NCBI GenBank assembly: GCA_965248995.1
Contig: CBDFKY010000006.1
Location: 434,001 to 498,000 of the forward strand
From: CBDFKY01 sp965248995
GTDB taxonomy: Bacteria > Pseudomonadota > Alphaproteobacteria > Rickettsiales > UBA998
DNA: 64,000 nt
Direction: 5' to 3'
The notes under the pieces were generated by a model. It searched no databases. It was given only the letters and a program-made list of their open reading frames with translations, and was not told where the DNA came from. This document shows, one piece after another, positions 42,940-51,871 of this stretch. How positions within the stretch are numbered: position 1 is the first letter of the stretch; each line of letters begins with the position of its first letter. The position numbers and the translations under genes were made by a program.

Positions 42940-44545
42940 ACCCTTTGAACAACGGATGCGGTGCGAACGGACGTGATTTGAATTCCGGGTGGAACTGCAC
43001 GCCGACGAACCAGCGATGACCGCTGAGCTCGATAATTTCGGGCAGTTTGCCCCGCGGCGACATGCCGACGAACTGCATCCCCTTCAATTCAAACTGCTCT
43101 TTATAAAGCAGGTTGATTTCATAGCGATGGCGATGACGCTCAAAAATATTGGATTTTCCGTAAAGCGCTCTCGCGAGCGAGTCCTCTTTCAGATCACATT
43201 CATAGGCGCCGAGGCGCATGGTGCCGCCTATATCGTCTTCTTGGCTCCGCTTTTCCATTACCCCGCCGCGTGACCATTCCGTCATCAGTCCGACGACAGG
43301 CCCGCGGGGATCGTCCGTTTCCGGCGGGCCGAATTCGGTGGAAGAGGCTTCCTTGATGCCGAGCACGCTGCGGGCGAATTCGATGATCGCCATCTGCATC
43401 CCGAAACAGATACCGAAATAAGGAATGTTATGTTCGCGGGCATATTTGACAGCGGCGATCTTGGAACGCACTCCCCGTTCACCGAACCCGCCGGGCACCA
43501 GGATGCCGTCGGCTTTCAGCAGGGTATCCTCCAGGTCTTCGGGCTCCAGCGCCCTGGCGTCCACCCATTCGATGTTGACCGCCACCCTGTACGCCATGCC
43601 CGCGTGATGAATCGCTTCGGTCAGTGACTTATAGGCATCGTTAAGTCCCGTATATTTTCCTACGATCGCGATCGTGACGGTACGCTCCGGCTGCGCTTCA
43701 TCCGCCGCCAGGCGTTGCCAGACGGTAAGGTCCGGTTCCCGCGCGTCGGTAATGCCGAAATGTTTGAGTACCTGCTTGTCCAGCCCTTCCGCGTGATAGG
43801 TCATCGGTACGTGATAGATGGAAAGGACGTCCAGTCCCTGAATCACGTTTTCTTCCTGCAGGTTGCAGAACAGGGCGATTTTACGGCGTTCGGACGCCGG
43901 AATTTCACGATCTGCGCGACATAAGATGATGTCCGGGACGATACCGATCGAGCGCAGTTCCTTGGCGGAGTGCTGCGTCGGCTTGGTTTTCAGTTCCTTG
44001 GCGGCGGGAAGCCACGGCACCAGCGTGACGTGCATGAACAGCACCGAGCTTTTGCCGAGCTCGTAGCCGAGCTGGCGAATCGCTTCAAAATAGGGCAGGC
44101 CTTCGATATCCCCCACGGTACCGCCGATTTCACAAAGCACGAAATCTTCCGTCTCGGTATCCTTGAGGATGAATTTCTTGATGAGGTCCGTCACATGCGG
44201 AATGACCTGTACCGTGCCGCCCAGATAGTCACCTTTGCGCTCCTTAGCGAGCAGGGTGGAATAAATCTGTCCGGTGGTGACGTTGTCGCTGCGCTTGGCG
44301 TCGACGCCGGTGAACCGTTCGTAATGGCCGAGATCCAGATCGGTCTCCGCTCCGTCTTCCGTGACGAACACTTCCCCGTGCTGAAACGGGCTCATAGTGC
44401 CGGGATCGACGTTCAGGTAGGGATCGAGTTTACGGCATCGTACCTTGAAGCCGCGTGACTGCAGCAGCGCGGCGAGCGATGCGGAGGCCAGCCCTTTCCC
44501 CAGAGAGGAAACCACGCCGCCGGTAATGAAAATAAACCTCGCCAT
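42896..44545 (-). CDS. pyrG: CTP synthase
   Basis: 549 residues. It aminates UTP to CTP with glutamine as nitrogen source. The synthase domain starts FIFITGGVVSSLGKGLASASL with LDPYLNVDPGTMSPFQHGEV; the glutamine amidotransferase domain has the nucleophile loop PYFGICFGMQMAI and the C-terminal histidine/glutamate segment VGVQFHPEFKSRP. Length is normal. It lies 3 bases after secG in the usual alphaproteobacterial order tpiA-secG-pyrG. Confidence 0.97.
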   Translation of the reverse strand: MARFIFITGGVVSSLGKGLASASLAALLQSRGFKVRCRKLDPYLNVDPGTMSPFQHGEVFVTEDGAETDLDLGHYERFTGVDAKRSDNVTTGQIYSTLLAKERKGDYLGGTVQVIPHVTDLIKKFILKDTETEDFVLCEIGGTVGDIEGLPYFEAIRQLGYELGKSSVLFMHVTLVPWLPAAKELKTKPTQHSAKELRSIGIVPDIILCRADREIPASERRKIALFCNLQEENVIQGLDVLSIYHVPMTYHAEGLDKQVLKHFGITDAREPDLTVWQRLAADEAQPERTVTIAIVGKYTGLNDAYKSLTEAIHHAGMAYRVAVNIEWVDARALEPEDLEDTLLKADGILVPGGFGERGVRSKIAAVKYAREHNIPYFGICFGMQMAIIEFARSVLGIKEASSTEFGPPETDDPRGPVVGLMTEWSRGGVMEKRSQEDDIGGTMRLGAYECDLKEDSLARALYGKSNIFERHRHRYEINLLYKEQFELKGMQFVGMSPRGKLPEIIELSGHRWFVGVQFHPEFKSRPFAPHPLFKGFIEATLLFSKERQK

Positions 44546-44548
44546 GCG

Positions 44549-44983
44549 TCAGTCCGCCTTCGGTGCTTCGGCTGCTTTGGCCGGGGCAGGGACATCTTTG
44601 GTCCCGGTGGGTGCAGGTGCTGCCCCGGGAGTGGGTGATATCGCCTTTTCAGCGGGAACCACGGGAGGAGCCGTATTTTTATCTCCGCCATCTTTGGGGG
44701 GCTGAACGGTTTTCGGTTGTTCGGCCACCACCTGATCCACCAGGGAGGACGCGCCGCTCCGTGCGGTGATGACGCCCAGCAATAAACTGTTGCTCATGAA
44801 AATAAATGCGAGAACGGCAGTGGTGCGCGTCATCAGGTTCGCCTGTCCACGGCTGGAAAGCAGTCCGCCGCCGCCACTGGCGCCGCCGAGCCCCATTCCG
44901 TCGCTGTCCGAGCGCTGCAGCAGCACGCTGCCGATCAGCAACAGCGCCACGATGATCTGCAACACCAACAATACCAGTTCCAT
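44549..44983 (-). CDS. secG: Protein-export membrane protein SecG
   Basis: 144 residues. Two membrane helices (LLVLQIIVALLLIGSVLLQ and TTAVLAFIFMSNSLLLGVI) flank the conserved turn GLGGASGGGGLLSSRGQANLMTR. SecG is the small subunit of SecYEG. The Pro/Ala/Lys-rich cytoplasmic or periplasmic tail (about 85-144) is typical of alphaproteobacterial SecG. It sits between tpiA and pyrG. Confidence 0.92.
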   Translation of the reverse strand: MELVLLVLQIIVALLLIGSVLLQRSDSDGMGLGGASGGGGLLSSRGQANLMTRTTAVLAFIFMSNSLLLGVITARSGASSLVDQVVAEQPKTVQPPKDGGDKNTAPPVVPAEKAISPTPGAAPAPTGTKDVPAPAKAAEAPKAD

Positions 44984-45003
44984 AAGCCCTTACCTTATCC
45001 TTG

Positions 45004-45756
45004 TCATTCCTTTCTGTGGCTTGTAGCAGCCTTCATGATTCCTGTCCACTGCCCAGCGTCGATACTCGCGGCGCCGACCAGTACGCCGTTGATCGACGGA
45101 ACGGCGAAAATATCCGCGCAGTTTTCCGCCCTGACAGACCCGCCATAGAGCACCGAAGGGGCGGCGATTCCGTGTGATTCCAGATGGTGATGCATGGATT
45201 CCGTCACCTCGAAGATATCGGCAGGGGTCGGGGTCAGACCGGAACCGATGGCCCAGATCGGTTCGTACGCGACGATCAGGCTGTGCATTTTTCCTACGTA
45301 TCGGAGCACCGCGGCCAGCTGGTCATGCAGCAGCGGAAGATAACGCCCGGTAGCCCGCTGCGCATGGCTCTCTCCGACGCAGATGATGGGGATCAGCCGG
45401 GAAGCCAGGGCAGTCGCCACTTTTTCGGCGACCAGCTCGTCATTCTCCAGGAACTGCAGGCGACGCTCGGAATGGCCGAGGATCACGTAATCGCATCCCG
45501 CCTCCTTCAGCATGGAAGCGCTCACTTCGCCGGTATAGGCGCCGCTTTCCAGATGGTGGCAGTCCTGAGCGCCGATTTTGATTCCGCTGCGCCTGGTAAG
45601 GGAGGAAGCTTCGCCGATCCAGGGAAAAGGGGGGCATTGGATAACGGTATGATACTCCGCCACCCCCAGTCGCCCCATTTCCTGCATCACGGATGACAGG
45701 TGAGAGGCGACAAATGCACGGTTGCCTTCCATTTTCCAGTTTCCGACAAGATACAT
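45004..45756 (-). CDS. tpiA: Triosephosphate isomerase
   Basis: 250 residues. It interconverts dihydroxyacetone phosphate and glyceraldehyde-3-phosphate. Catalytic residues are visible: lysine in VGNWKM, histidine in ILGHSERR, glutamate in AYEPIWAIG; the phosphate loop is VLYGGSV. The start at 45756 gives the normal N-terminus MYLVGNWKM; upstream in-frame codons add an atypical extension. It is the first gene of tpiA-secG-pyrG. Confidence 0.95.
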   Translation of the reverse strand: MYLVGNWKMEGNRAFVASHLSSVMQEMGRLGVAEYHTVIQCPPFPWIGEASSLTRRSGIKIGAQDCHHLESGAYTGEVSASMLKEAGCDYVILGHSERRLQFLENDELVAEKVATALASRLIPIICVGESHAQRATGRYLPLLHDQLAAVLRYVGKMHSLIVAYEPIWAIGSGLTPTPADIFEVTESMHHHLESHGIAAPSVLYGGSVRAENCADIFAVPSINGVLVGAASIDAGQWTGIMKAATSHRKE

Positions 45757-45843
45757 GCTAGGACTATAGCCAGCCCGCCTTGAAAATGGAACAGGTTTCA
45801 TAGTGTGGATGTTTCATGGTGCGGATTCAGGTGCGGCCCAAAC

Positions 45844-45973
45844 TATAGTCGTTTCACTTGAAAATGTCCCATTTTACAAGTGATAAAAACGACTATAACT
45901 ATATGATATATAGTGCTTTTATCAATTCTTTTAATGCTCACAAAGTGAGTCATTAAAAAATTGAAGCACTATA
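45844..45973. repeat. Twin-hairpin repeat element, copy 3 (130 bp, different stem cores)
   Basis: The left hairpin (45844-45897) has feet TATAGTCGTTT/AAACGACTATA and core CACTTG..AAAATG/CATTTTACAAGTG. The right one (45909-45973) has feet TATAGTGCTT/AAGCACTATA and core CAATTCTTTTAATG/CATTAAAAAATTG plus CTCAC/GTGAG. The unpaired TTAT (or ATAA) beside each foot again faces the other hairpin. The layout equals copies 1 and 2 although the core sequences differ. It lies between tpiA and the rpsP terminator. Confidence 0.8.
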
Positions 45974-45977
45974 TCTG

Positions 45978-46011
45978 TAAAAAAAAGGCGGCATCCTGAA
46001 AATGCCGCCTT
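45978..46011 (-). terminator. Rho-independent terminator of rpsP
   Basis: GGCGGCAT (45987-45994) pairs with ATGCCGCC (46002-46009) around a 7-base loop. On the minus strand the stem is followed by a U8 run (complement of the A-run 45979-45986). It lies about 28 bases after the rpsP stop. A shorter U-run in the other direction could make it bidirectional. Confidence 0.85.
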
Positions 46012-46037
46012 TTCCATGTATCTTCCAATCAGTCCGT

Positions 46038-46427
46038 TTACGCTGCGGACTCTTCCGCCGGTGCGTTCGCGGCGGCTTCCGCTTCGGCTCTCGCCTTATC
46101 TTCCGCGTCCTTGCGAGCCTGAGCGCGGGGAGGGAGTTTTCCGACTTTCGGCTTCGCCGTATATTTCGGCGCTTCCGTCCACAGACCGTCGGCACGCAGC
46201 TTACGGGCGACGCTTTCGGTCGGCAATGCGCCGACGCCCAGCCAGTAGCGTACGCGCTCCGCATCGTAAGTGAAGCGGTTTTCGCCGTCTTTGGCGATCA
46301 ACGGATTATAGACCCCTAGTTTTTCAATAAACGCGCCGTCACGCGGGGCGCGGACATCCGCTACCACCAGCCGGTAAAAAGGGCGCTTCTTGGAACCGCC
46401 GCGCGCTAATCTTAAATGTACTGCCAT
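46038..46427 (-). CDS. rpsP: 30S ribosomal protein S16
   Basis: 129 residues. MAVHLRLARGGSKKRPFYRLVVADVRAPRDGAFIEKLGVYNP, seen in consecutive blocks, is the standard S16 core with an added Lys/Ala/Glu-rich tail (about 85-129) common in alphaproteobacteria. It normally begins the rpsP-rimM-trmD-rplS operon, but here a terminator follows directly, so it is a single-gene unit. Confidence 0.95.
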   Translation of the reverse strand: MAVHLRLARGGSKKRPFYRLVVADVRAPRDGAFIEKLGVYNPLIAKDGENRFTYDAERVRYWLGVGALPTESVARKLRADGLWTEAPKYTAKPKVGKLPPRAQARKDAEDKARAEAEAAANAPAEESAA

Positions 46428-46514
46428 ATCTCACTCTGTCCAAATGCTGTAAAAGAGACCCTATAAAGCAGAGTCGCCGACAAAAATCCACTTATTTTTA
46501 AACCGTACGACTAT

Positions 46515-47317
46515 TTATTCTGAGCTTACAGGAGGTGCAGGTTTCTTCGTGGCCGCGATGGCGGAAGCCGTTTTCGGTTTGGCGCCCGCTTTCTTCTTGC
46601 GTTTCAGCGTGACCATGGAAGCGAAATACCCTGCGGGCGGTTCCGTCGCCTGGCCGGCTTCCGTTTTTTCCGGCTTGTTACCCGCCGGTACGCTGATCTT
46701 GCCTTCGAAATCGTTTTTTCTTGTATTCGAACGTGAAGCCGCCCTTTTCCTTATGGGCGACGATGGTGATGATATATTTCTGGGCCGGTTCCTTCGTATC
46801 TTCCTTGCGGTCGAAAATCATCAGCAGCAGTTTATTGTCGCCGGGGAATGGTCGTTTCTGGATATTCGATATGCAGTGCGTCGAATTCCGCCTGTATCGC
46901 TTCCAGCGTGGTATAATGCTTGCCTTTTTTCACCGAACGGAGAATCGGATGCCCCCAGTTCGGCAGGCGTGATTTTTTCCGTGTCCGGCGCGGGTGGTAC
47001 TTCAACTCCGTATCCAGCTTGACGCAGGCAAGCGTATAGATCCCCGTATCCATACGTTCCGGCGTGATGAACGCATAATGTCCTAAAAAACCTTCTTCCG
47101 TTTCTTCCGGTGTCACCGCGAAGTCACGGATCCACATGACGAGCACTTCCTTTTCTTTCGGGACATCCGCCGTCGCTTCCTGACGGGCGATGGTGAAGGA
47201 TTTACGGAAATACTCCATCTTCTGCTTGGCGATGCCTTCATGTTCGAAGCGGTAGCGTCCCGTCACCAGGGCGTTGACATGGGGGTTGGCGACGTTGGCG
47301 TAATGTTGTTCACTCAC
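46515..47317 (-). CDS. Unknown protein, about 266 codons, broken by two apparent frameshifts
   Basis: The first part (47317-46847, from MSEQHYANVANPHVNAL) reads through VLVMWIRDFAVTPEETEEGFLGHYAF and LPNWGHPIL to PETTIP. A +1 base in the GGGG at 46843-46846 breaks the frame; DNKLLLMIFDRKEDT and YIITIVAHKEKGGFTFEYKK continue in the next. A second +1 in the T6 at 46714-46719 leads to NDFEGKISVPAGNKPEK and a Lys/Ala/Pro-rich end PAPPVSSE. Removing both bases gives one continuous frame. No family is recognised; the body looks beta-rich and cytoplasmic. It is divergent from the T4SS operon across a 366-base gap. Confidence 0.6.
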
Positions 47318-47683
47318 GGCAGGACTCCTAAGAAGATAGTTGTCGATGGATAATAATAGAATAAAAGACTAGTGTTTTATAATAAAGCTAAAAGTTGAGC
47401 TTAGGATGCAGGGAAAGAATAAAAAAATTATTAACATATTTTCATCAAAATTGCGGTTTCCTGTCTCATTAAGTTTTTTTGAAAAACGGTAGTGTGGGGC
47501 GCTTTTACGTTTCCTTAAGCGCAGTCCTTTACTCTAAGCGAATCCTGCCTTTCAAAAAACCCGGCAAGTCAAGAATATTTAATTTTAATTAACCAAATAT
47601 TTTACTTACGGTTTGCTTTAAAATATTGTAGAATACTTGGATAATACTTTATTAACATTTTAATAAAAATTTTAGGAAATAGT
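47318..47683. other. A+T-rich gap upstream of the T4SS operon
   Basis: 366 bases between the divergent unknown gene and virB3, without a supported gene. It is A+T-rich, especially 47560-47680. TAGAAT and TAATAC (about 47628-47647) resemble -10 boxes, but no convincing -35 box was found. TTAATTTTAATTAACC (about 47580-47597) has two TTAA half-sites, with 6 instead of the 7 bases expected for a CtrA site. It probably holds the virB3 promoter. Confidence 0.5.
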
Positions 47684-47992
47684 ATGGCAGGCACAGGAAG
47701 GCTTCAATCCGATCCGTTATTCCAGGGTCTGGCGCGTCCGGTAATGATCGCCGGCGTCAGCTATATGTATTTCGTGCTGAACGCGCTGATGACGATGATC
47801 GTGTTCATCCACTCCAAGGATTTCTTCATGCTGCTGATCATCGGCCCGGCCATCCACGGCGTGGGTTACCTGATCTGTATGAAAGAGCCCAGAGCGGTGG
47901 AGCTGCTTATGCTGCGCGGAAAATACGGATACCTCAACTGGAACAATATGCTCGGCTACCATTTCGGCACGAATTCGTACGATGTTTTTTAA
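47684..47992 (+). CDS. virB3: VirB3-family T4SS inner-membrane protein
   Basis: 102 residues. DPLFQGLARPVMIAGVSYMYF is the conserved VirB3 start, followed by two membrane helices and a short cytoplasmic end. VirB3 stays with VirB4 at the T4SS inner-membrane complex. It is the first gene of virB3-virB4-virB6-virB6-virB6, and virB4 starts 42 bases later. It is not fused to virB4 as in some other systems. AGGAAATAG precedes the ATG. Confidence 0.88.
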   Translation: MAGTGRLQSDPLFQGLARPVMIAGVSYMYFVLNALMTMIVFIHSKDFFMLLIIGPAIHGVGYLICMKEPRAVELLMLRGKYGYLNWNNMLGYHFGTNSYDVF

Positions 47993-48034
47993 CCGGCGCT
48001 GATACAACCATCACTTACAGGGAAATAACCACCT

Positions 48035-50443
48035 ATGTTGCAAACATCACGCAGGGACGTATCCAACGCGGATCAGGCGGAACGTGAAGTTTCCGCTTCC
48101 AAGTTCATCCCGTATCTCTACCACTACGACAAGGAAACGATCCTGCTGGAAGACATGTCCATGATGCAGGTGGTGTTCATGAGCGGCTTTTCGTTCGAAA
48201 CCGCCGATGACATCGACGTGGACATGAAGAAGATGGTCCGTAATTCCTTGCTCAAAAGCATGGGTGACGGGAATTACTCCATGTGGTTCCATATCATCCG
48301 CCACCGCCAGTCCGCTTATCCGGGCGGCACGCCGCCGGAAGGCTATGCCCGCCATATTGACGACAACTGGAAGAAGAAGCACCATTCCAAGGATCTCTAC
48401 GTCAACGAACTGTATCTTTCGATCATCCGTCAGGAAGATACGGAAGGCGCGGCGAAGGTGGGGACGTACTGGAACAAGCTGGAAGGCGGGGCGGACAAGA
48501 AGCGCCGCTACCTCAAGATGCAGGAATCCCACAAGGATCTGAAGGAAACGGTGTACCGTATCCTGGCAACGTTCAAGGATTACGGCGCAGAGGTACTCAC
48601 CGTCAAGGAAACCGACTACGGCGCCATCTCCGAACCGCTCAGTTTCTTAGGGAGGCTGGTCAACGGCGGCCATTACCAGGACATGCTGGTGCCGACGATG
48701 GAAATCGGCCAGTATCTGCCGACACACCGGCTGTATTTCGGCAATCGGGCTATCGAGATCCGTGGCCGGGACAAGAAGCAATATGCGGGGATGGTCAGCG
48801 TCAAGGAATATGCGCCCGCGACAGCCGCCGGGATGCTGGACGCGTTCCTGCAGCTCAAGATGGAATTCATCATCTCGCAGTCGTTCCAGTTCCATAACCG
48901 CCAGACGAACATCGGCCAGATGCAGATCCGCCAGAACCGGATGGTGGCGTCGGAGGATAAAGCGATTACGCAGGTGGCGGAAATCAGTGACGCGCTGGAC
49001 ATGGCCATGTCGGGCCACGTGGCGTTCGGCTCGCATCATCTCACCATCCTGTGCGTGGAAGACGATTTGAAGCATCTGGAAAAATCCGTTTCCATGGCAG
49101 TGGCGGAACTGGTGAACCTCGGCATCAACCCGGTGAGGGAACGGTTGATCCTGGAGCAATGTTACTGGGCACAGCTGCCCGGCAACGGGGAGTTCGTCGG
49201 CAGGCTCGCCGATATCCATACGCTGAACGTGGCGGGTTTCGCCTCCATGCATAATTATCCGGTGGGCAAAATCAGCGGCAATCACTGGGGGCCGGCAGTC
49301 ACTATTTTCAATACCACGTCGGGAACGCCGTATTATTTCAATTTCCACCTGCGGGACGTAGGGCACACCACCATCATCGGGCCGACGGGGGTGGGTAAGA
49401 CGGTACTGATGAACTTCCTGGTGGCGCAGGCGCAGAAGTTCAACTGCCGCACCTTCCTGTTCGATAAGGACCGCGGTGCCGAGATTTTCGTGCGCGCCCT
49501 CAAAGGCCATTACACGGTGATCGAGCCGGGCGAGCGCTGCAGTTTCAATCCGCTGCAGCTGCCCGACACGATGGAAAACCGCACGTTCCTGGCGGAGTGG
49601 GTCAAAACGCTCATCAGCGTCCATGACGAACCCGTCACCGCGATCGACAGCGCCAAGATCGCCGAAGCCATCAACGGCTGCTTCAAGCTGGATCAGCGTG
49701 ACAGGCTGCTGCGCAACATCGCCCCTTTCCTTGGGCTGGAAGGACCGGGAACCATCTCTTCGCGGCTGAAACAATGGCACTCCGGCGGGCCTTATGCCGG
49801 GCTGTTCGATAACCCGGAAGACGTCATCAATTTTAAAAAAGGCAGTCTGTTCGGGTTCGAGATGGGTGAGGTGCTGAGCAACAAGGTGAGCCTCGTGCCG
49901 GTACTGACCTATCTTTTCCACCGGATCCACCTGTCGCTGGACGGTACGCCGACCATGATCGTCCTCGACGAGGCATGGGCGCTGGTGGACAACAAGCATT
50001 TCCGGGTCAAGATCAAGGACTGGCTGAAGACGCTGCGGAAACTCAACGGCATGGTGGTGTTCGCCACCCAGTCGGTGGAAGATGCGACGAACAGCGACAT
50101 CAGCGATACGCTGATCCAGCAGACGGCGACGCAGATTTTCCTGCCCAACCCCAAGGCGACGGAAACCTATAAAAAAGCCTTCATGATCTCCGACCGCGAA
50201 TTCAGCCTGCTTAAGACGACCGATCCCGGCTCGCGCTATTTCCTGCTCAAGCAGGGAAAAGACGTGGTGGTGGCGCGGATCGACCTGGCGGGGATGGAAG
50301 ACATTGTCAACGTTCTCTCCGGGCGCGCCGAGACGGTGTCCGTCCTTGACGAAATCCGCGCCCGCGTCGGGGACGACCCTAAAGACTGGATGGAACCGTT
50401 TCAGCAGAAACTGCTGGAGCGTCAGCAGGAGAAAGAAAAATGA
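48035..50443 (+). CDS. virB4: VirB4-type T4SS ATPase, canonical copy
   Basis: 802 residues. VirB4 is the conserved ATPase that drives pilus assembly and substrate transfer. All catalytic motifs are intact: Walker A GPTGVGKT (449-456), DKDRG (478-481 region), Walker B VLDEAW (643-648) and FATQS (676-680). The N-terminal half includes YLYHYDKETILLED. It follows virB3 by 42 bases and overlaps virB6-1 by 4 bases. It differs from the degenerate copy at 33.9 kb at each of these motifs. Confidence 0.94.
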   Translation: MLQTSRRDVSNADQAEREVSASKFIPYLYHYDKETILLEDMSMMQVVFMSGFSFETADDIDVDMKKMVRNSLLKSMGDGNYSMWFHIIRHRQSAYPGGTPPEGYARHIDDNWKKKHHSKDLYVNELYLSIIRQEDTEGAAKVGTYWNKLEGGADKKRRYLKMQESHKDLKETVYRILATFKDYGAEVLTVKETDYGAISEPLSFLGRLVNGGHYQDMLVPTMEIGQYLPTHRLYFGNRAIEIRGRDKKQYAGMVSVKEYAPATAAGMLDAFLQLKMEFIISQSFQFHNRQTNIGQMQIRQNRMVASEDKAITQVAEISDALDMAMSGHVAFGSHHLTILCVEDDLKHLEKSVSMAVAELVNLGINPVRERLILEQCYWAQLPGNGEFVGRLADIHTLNVAGFASMHNYPVGKISGNHWGPAVTIFNTTSGTPYYFNFHLRDVGHTTIIGPTGVGKTVLMNFLVAQAQKFNCRTFLFDKDRGAEIFVRALKGHYTVIEPGERCSFNPLQLPDTMENRTFLAEWVKTLISVHDEPVTAIDSAKIAEAINGCFKLDQRDRLLRNIAPFLGLEGPGTISSRLKQWHSGGPYAGLFDNPEDVINFKKGSLFGFEMGEVLSNKVSLVPVLTYLFHRIHLSLDGTPTMIVLDEAWALVDNKHFRVKIKDWLKTLRKLNGMVVFATQSVEDATNSDISDTLIQQTATQIFLPNPKATETYKKAFMISDREFSLLKTTDPGSRYFLLKQGKDVVVARIDLAGMEDIVNVLSGRAETVSVLDEIRARVGDDPKDWMEPFQQKLLERQQEKEK

Positions 50444-51867
50444 CCTCGTTTTATTCACATAATCTACTGCGGATGTTCGGGCTGGCGGCGTTCATGCTGT
50501 TTATCGGCGGCGCCGCGGTCGATGCATCCGCCAACCCCCTGCAACAGGCGGCCGGCGGCATCGATGCGTATTGTCCGGCGGACGGCACGCTGTTCGCGCG
50601 GATCATCACCTGCCTGGAGAGCACGATCATCCAGTCGGGGGATTATTTCATCGAACAGTTCTACCCCGCCATACGCGACACGGTCTTCATCGCGCTGATC
50701 CTGGCGGCGGCGCTGTTCGGCTCCATGATGGCGGTCGGCGCCGTGGAACGGGTGGAGCAGGAAACCGTGACCTTTCTTCTCAAGCTGGGTGGGGTGGTCT
50801 ATTTCATTACCGAGGTGGAGAATATCTATAACAGCTTCGTCAGTATCCTGATCGGCACCCTCAACAGTATCTCCAACGCCGCGATTTACAACGGCCAGCT
50901 CCATTGCCCGGCCACGGCAGGGAACGCGGCGACCACCACGCCGATGTGGCACCGCGCGGATTGCATCTTCGACATGGTGGTGGGTCTTTCCGCCCAGGCG
51001 GCCAATGGTGGCGCCGGCGGCGCGGAAGACGGGCTGGCGCGTGGAATGATGGCTTTTTTCTATTATAACCTTCAGTCGGGCGCGCTCGGTATTCTCGTAG
51101 GCCTGGTCGGACTGTATATCTGCTTCAACCTGATGATGGCATTGCTCAAAGCATCCTACACCTACGTCATCGCACTGATCACCCTGACGTTCCTGTTTAT
51201 CCTCGGCGCGATTTTCATGCCGCTGATCATGTTCAGTTACGGATATTCGTTTTTCGAGCGCTGGGTCAAAATGGCGATCGCCATGATCCTGCAGCCGCTG
51301 ATCCTGTTCGCCTATCTCAACGTGTTGTTCGTGGCGTTCGACGTCATGCTGTGGAGCGGTGACAATTCCCTGATGAACACCGTCAGCGGCGGTCAGGCCA
51401 ACAGCGGAAACTTCAACCTGCATCAATATGCGCAGGATAGCGGGCTTTACAAGGAAAAGGGTGGGGAGAACGGTATCATCCTCGATATGGACCGCTCCAA
51501 GTTCGACCAGCAGGATCCGGGAGCCAATGAAGGGACGCTCGGGAACGTGGTCCTGACCGATGACCATCTGAATAAAAGAGACCCTTCGCAATTGCCTATC
51601 CACCTGAAATACCAGACCATCGACTACACCAAAATCAATGGCGGCGTGGCGGCGCTGGCGGGAGCTACCCTGTTGGTCGGGCTTTCCTCCTACATCCTGC
51701 TGCAGTTCATGGATGAGATTCCGACGCTGGCGCAGGAGCTCGGCGGGGGAGTCGCCACCACTCCGGGAGCTGCCGGTGGGCCGGAAATGCCATTAGCCAG
51801 TCAGGTCTCGCAGCTGGGGGACGGGCTGAACAAACAACTTGGATCAATGCTCGGAAGGCGGGGATAG
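50440..51867 (+). CDS. virB6: VirB6-family T4SS channel protein, copy 1
   Basis: 475 residues. Signal-like start (LLRMFGLAAFMLFIGGAAVDASA), then several membrane helices (TVFIALILAAALFGSMMAVG; GILVGLVGLYICFNLMMALL; LITLTFLFILGAIFMPLIMFSYGYSFFERWVKMAIAMILQPLILFAYL in pieces). VirB6 proteins form the polytopic channel at the inner membrane. It has the cysteines LHCPATAG and RADCIFD in a loop. It overlaps virB4 by 4 bases and ends 4 bases before virB6-2. Confidence 0.88.
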   Translation: MTSFYSHNLLRMFGLAAFMLFIGGAAVDASANPLQQAAGGIDAYCPADGTLFARIITCLESTIIQSGDYFIEQFYPAIRDTVFIALILAAALFGSMMAVGAVERVEQETVTFLLKLGGVVYFITEVENIYNSFVSILIGTLNSISNAAIYNGQLHCPATAGNAATTTPMWHRADCIFDMVVGLSAQAANGGAGGAEDGLARGMMAFFYYNLQSGALGILVGLVGLYICFNLMMALLKASYTYVIALITLTFLFILGAIFMPLIMFSYGYSFFERWVKMAIAMILQPLILFAYLNVLFVAFDVMLWSGDNSLMNTVSGGQANSGNFNLHQYAQDSGLYKEKGGENGIILDMDRSKFDQQDPGANEGTLGNVVLTDDHLNKRDPSQLPIHLKYQTIDYTKINGGVAALAGATLLVGLSSYILLQFMDEIPTLAQELGGGVATTPGAAGGPEMPLASQVSQLGDGLNKQLGSMLGRRG

Positions 51868-51871
51868 GCAT

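Noticed and set aside
47580..47597. CtrA-like site before virB3
   Set aside because: TTAA half-sites are 6 instead of 7 bases apart in A+T-rich DNA; not convincing.
48647..50458. 603-codon open frame on the minus strand
   Set aside because: Opposite the canonical virB4 gene; biased peptide, no motif.
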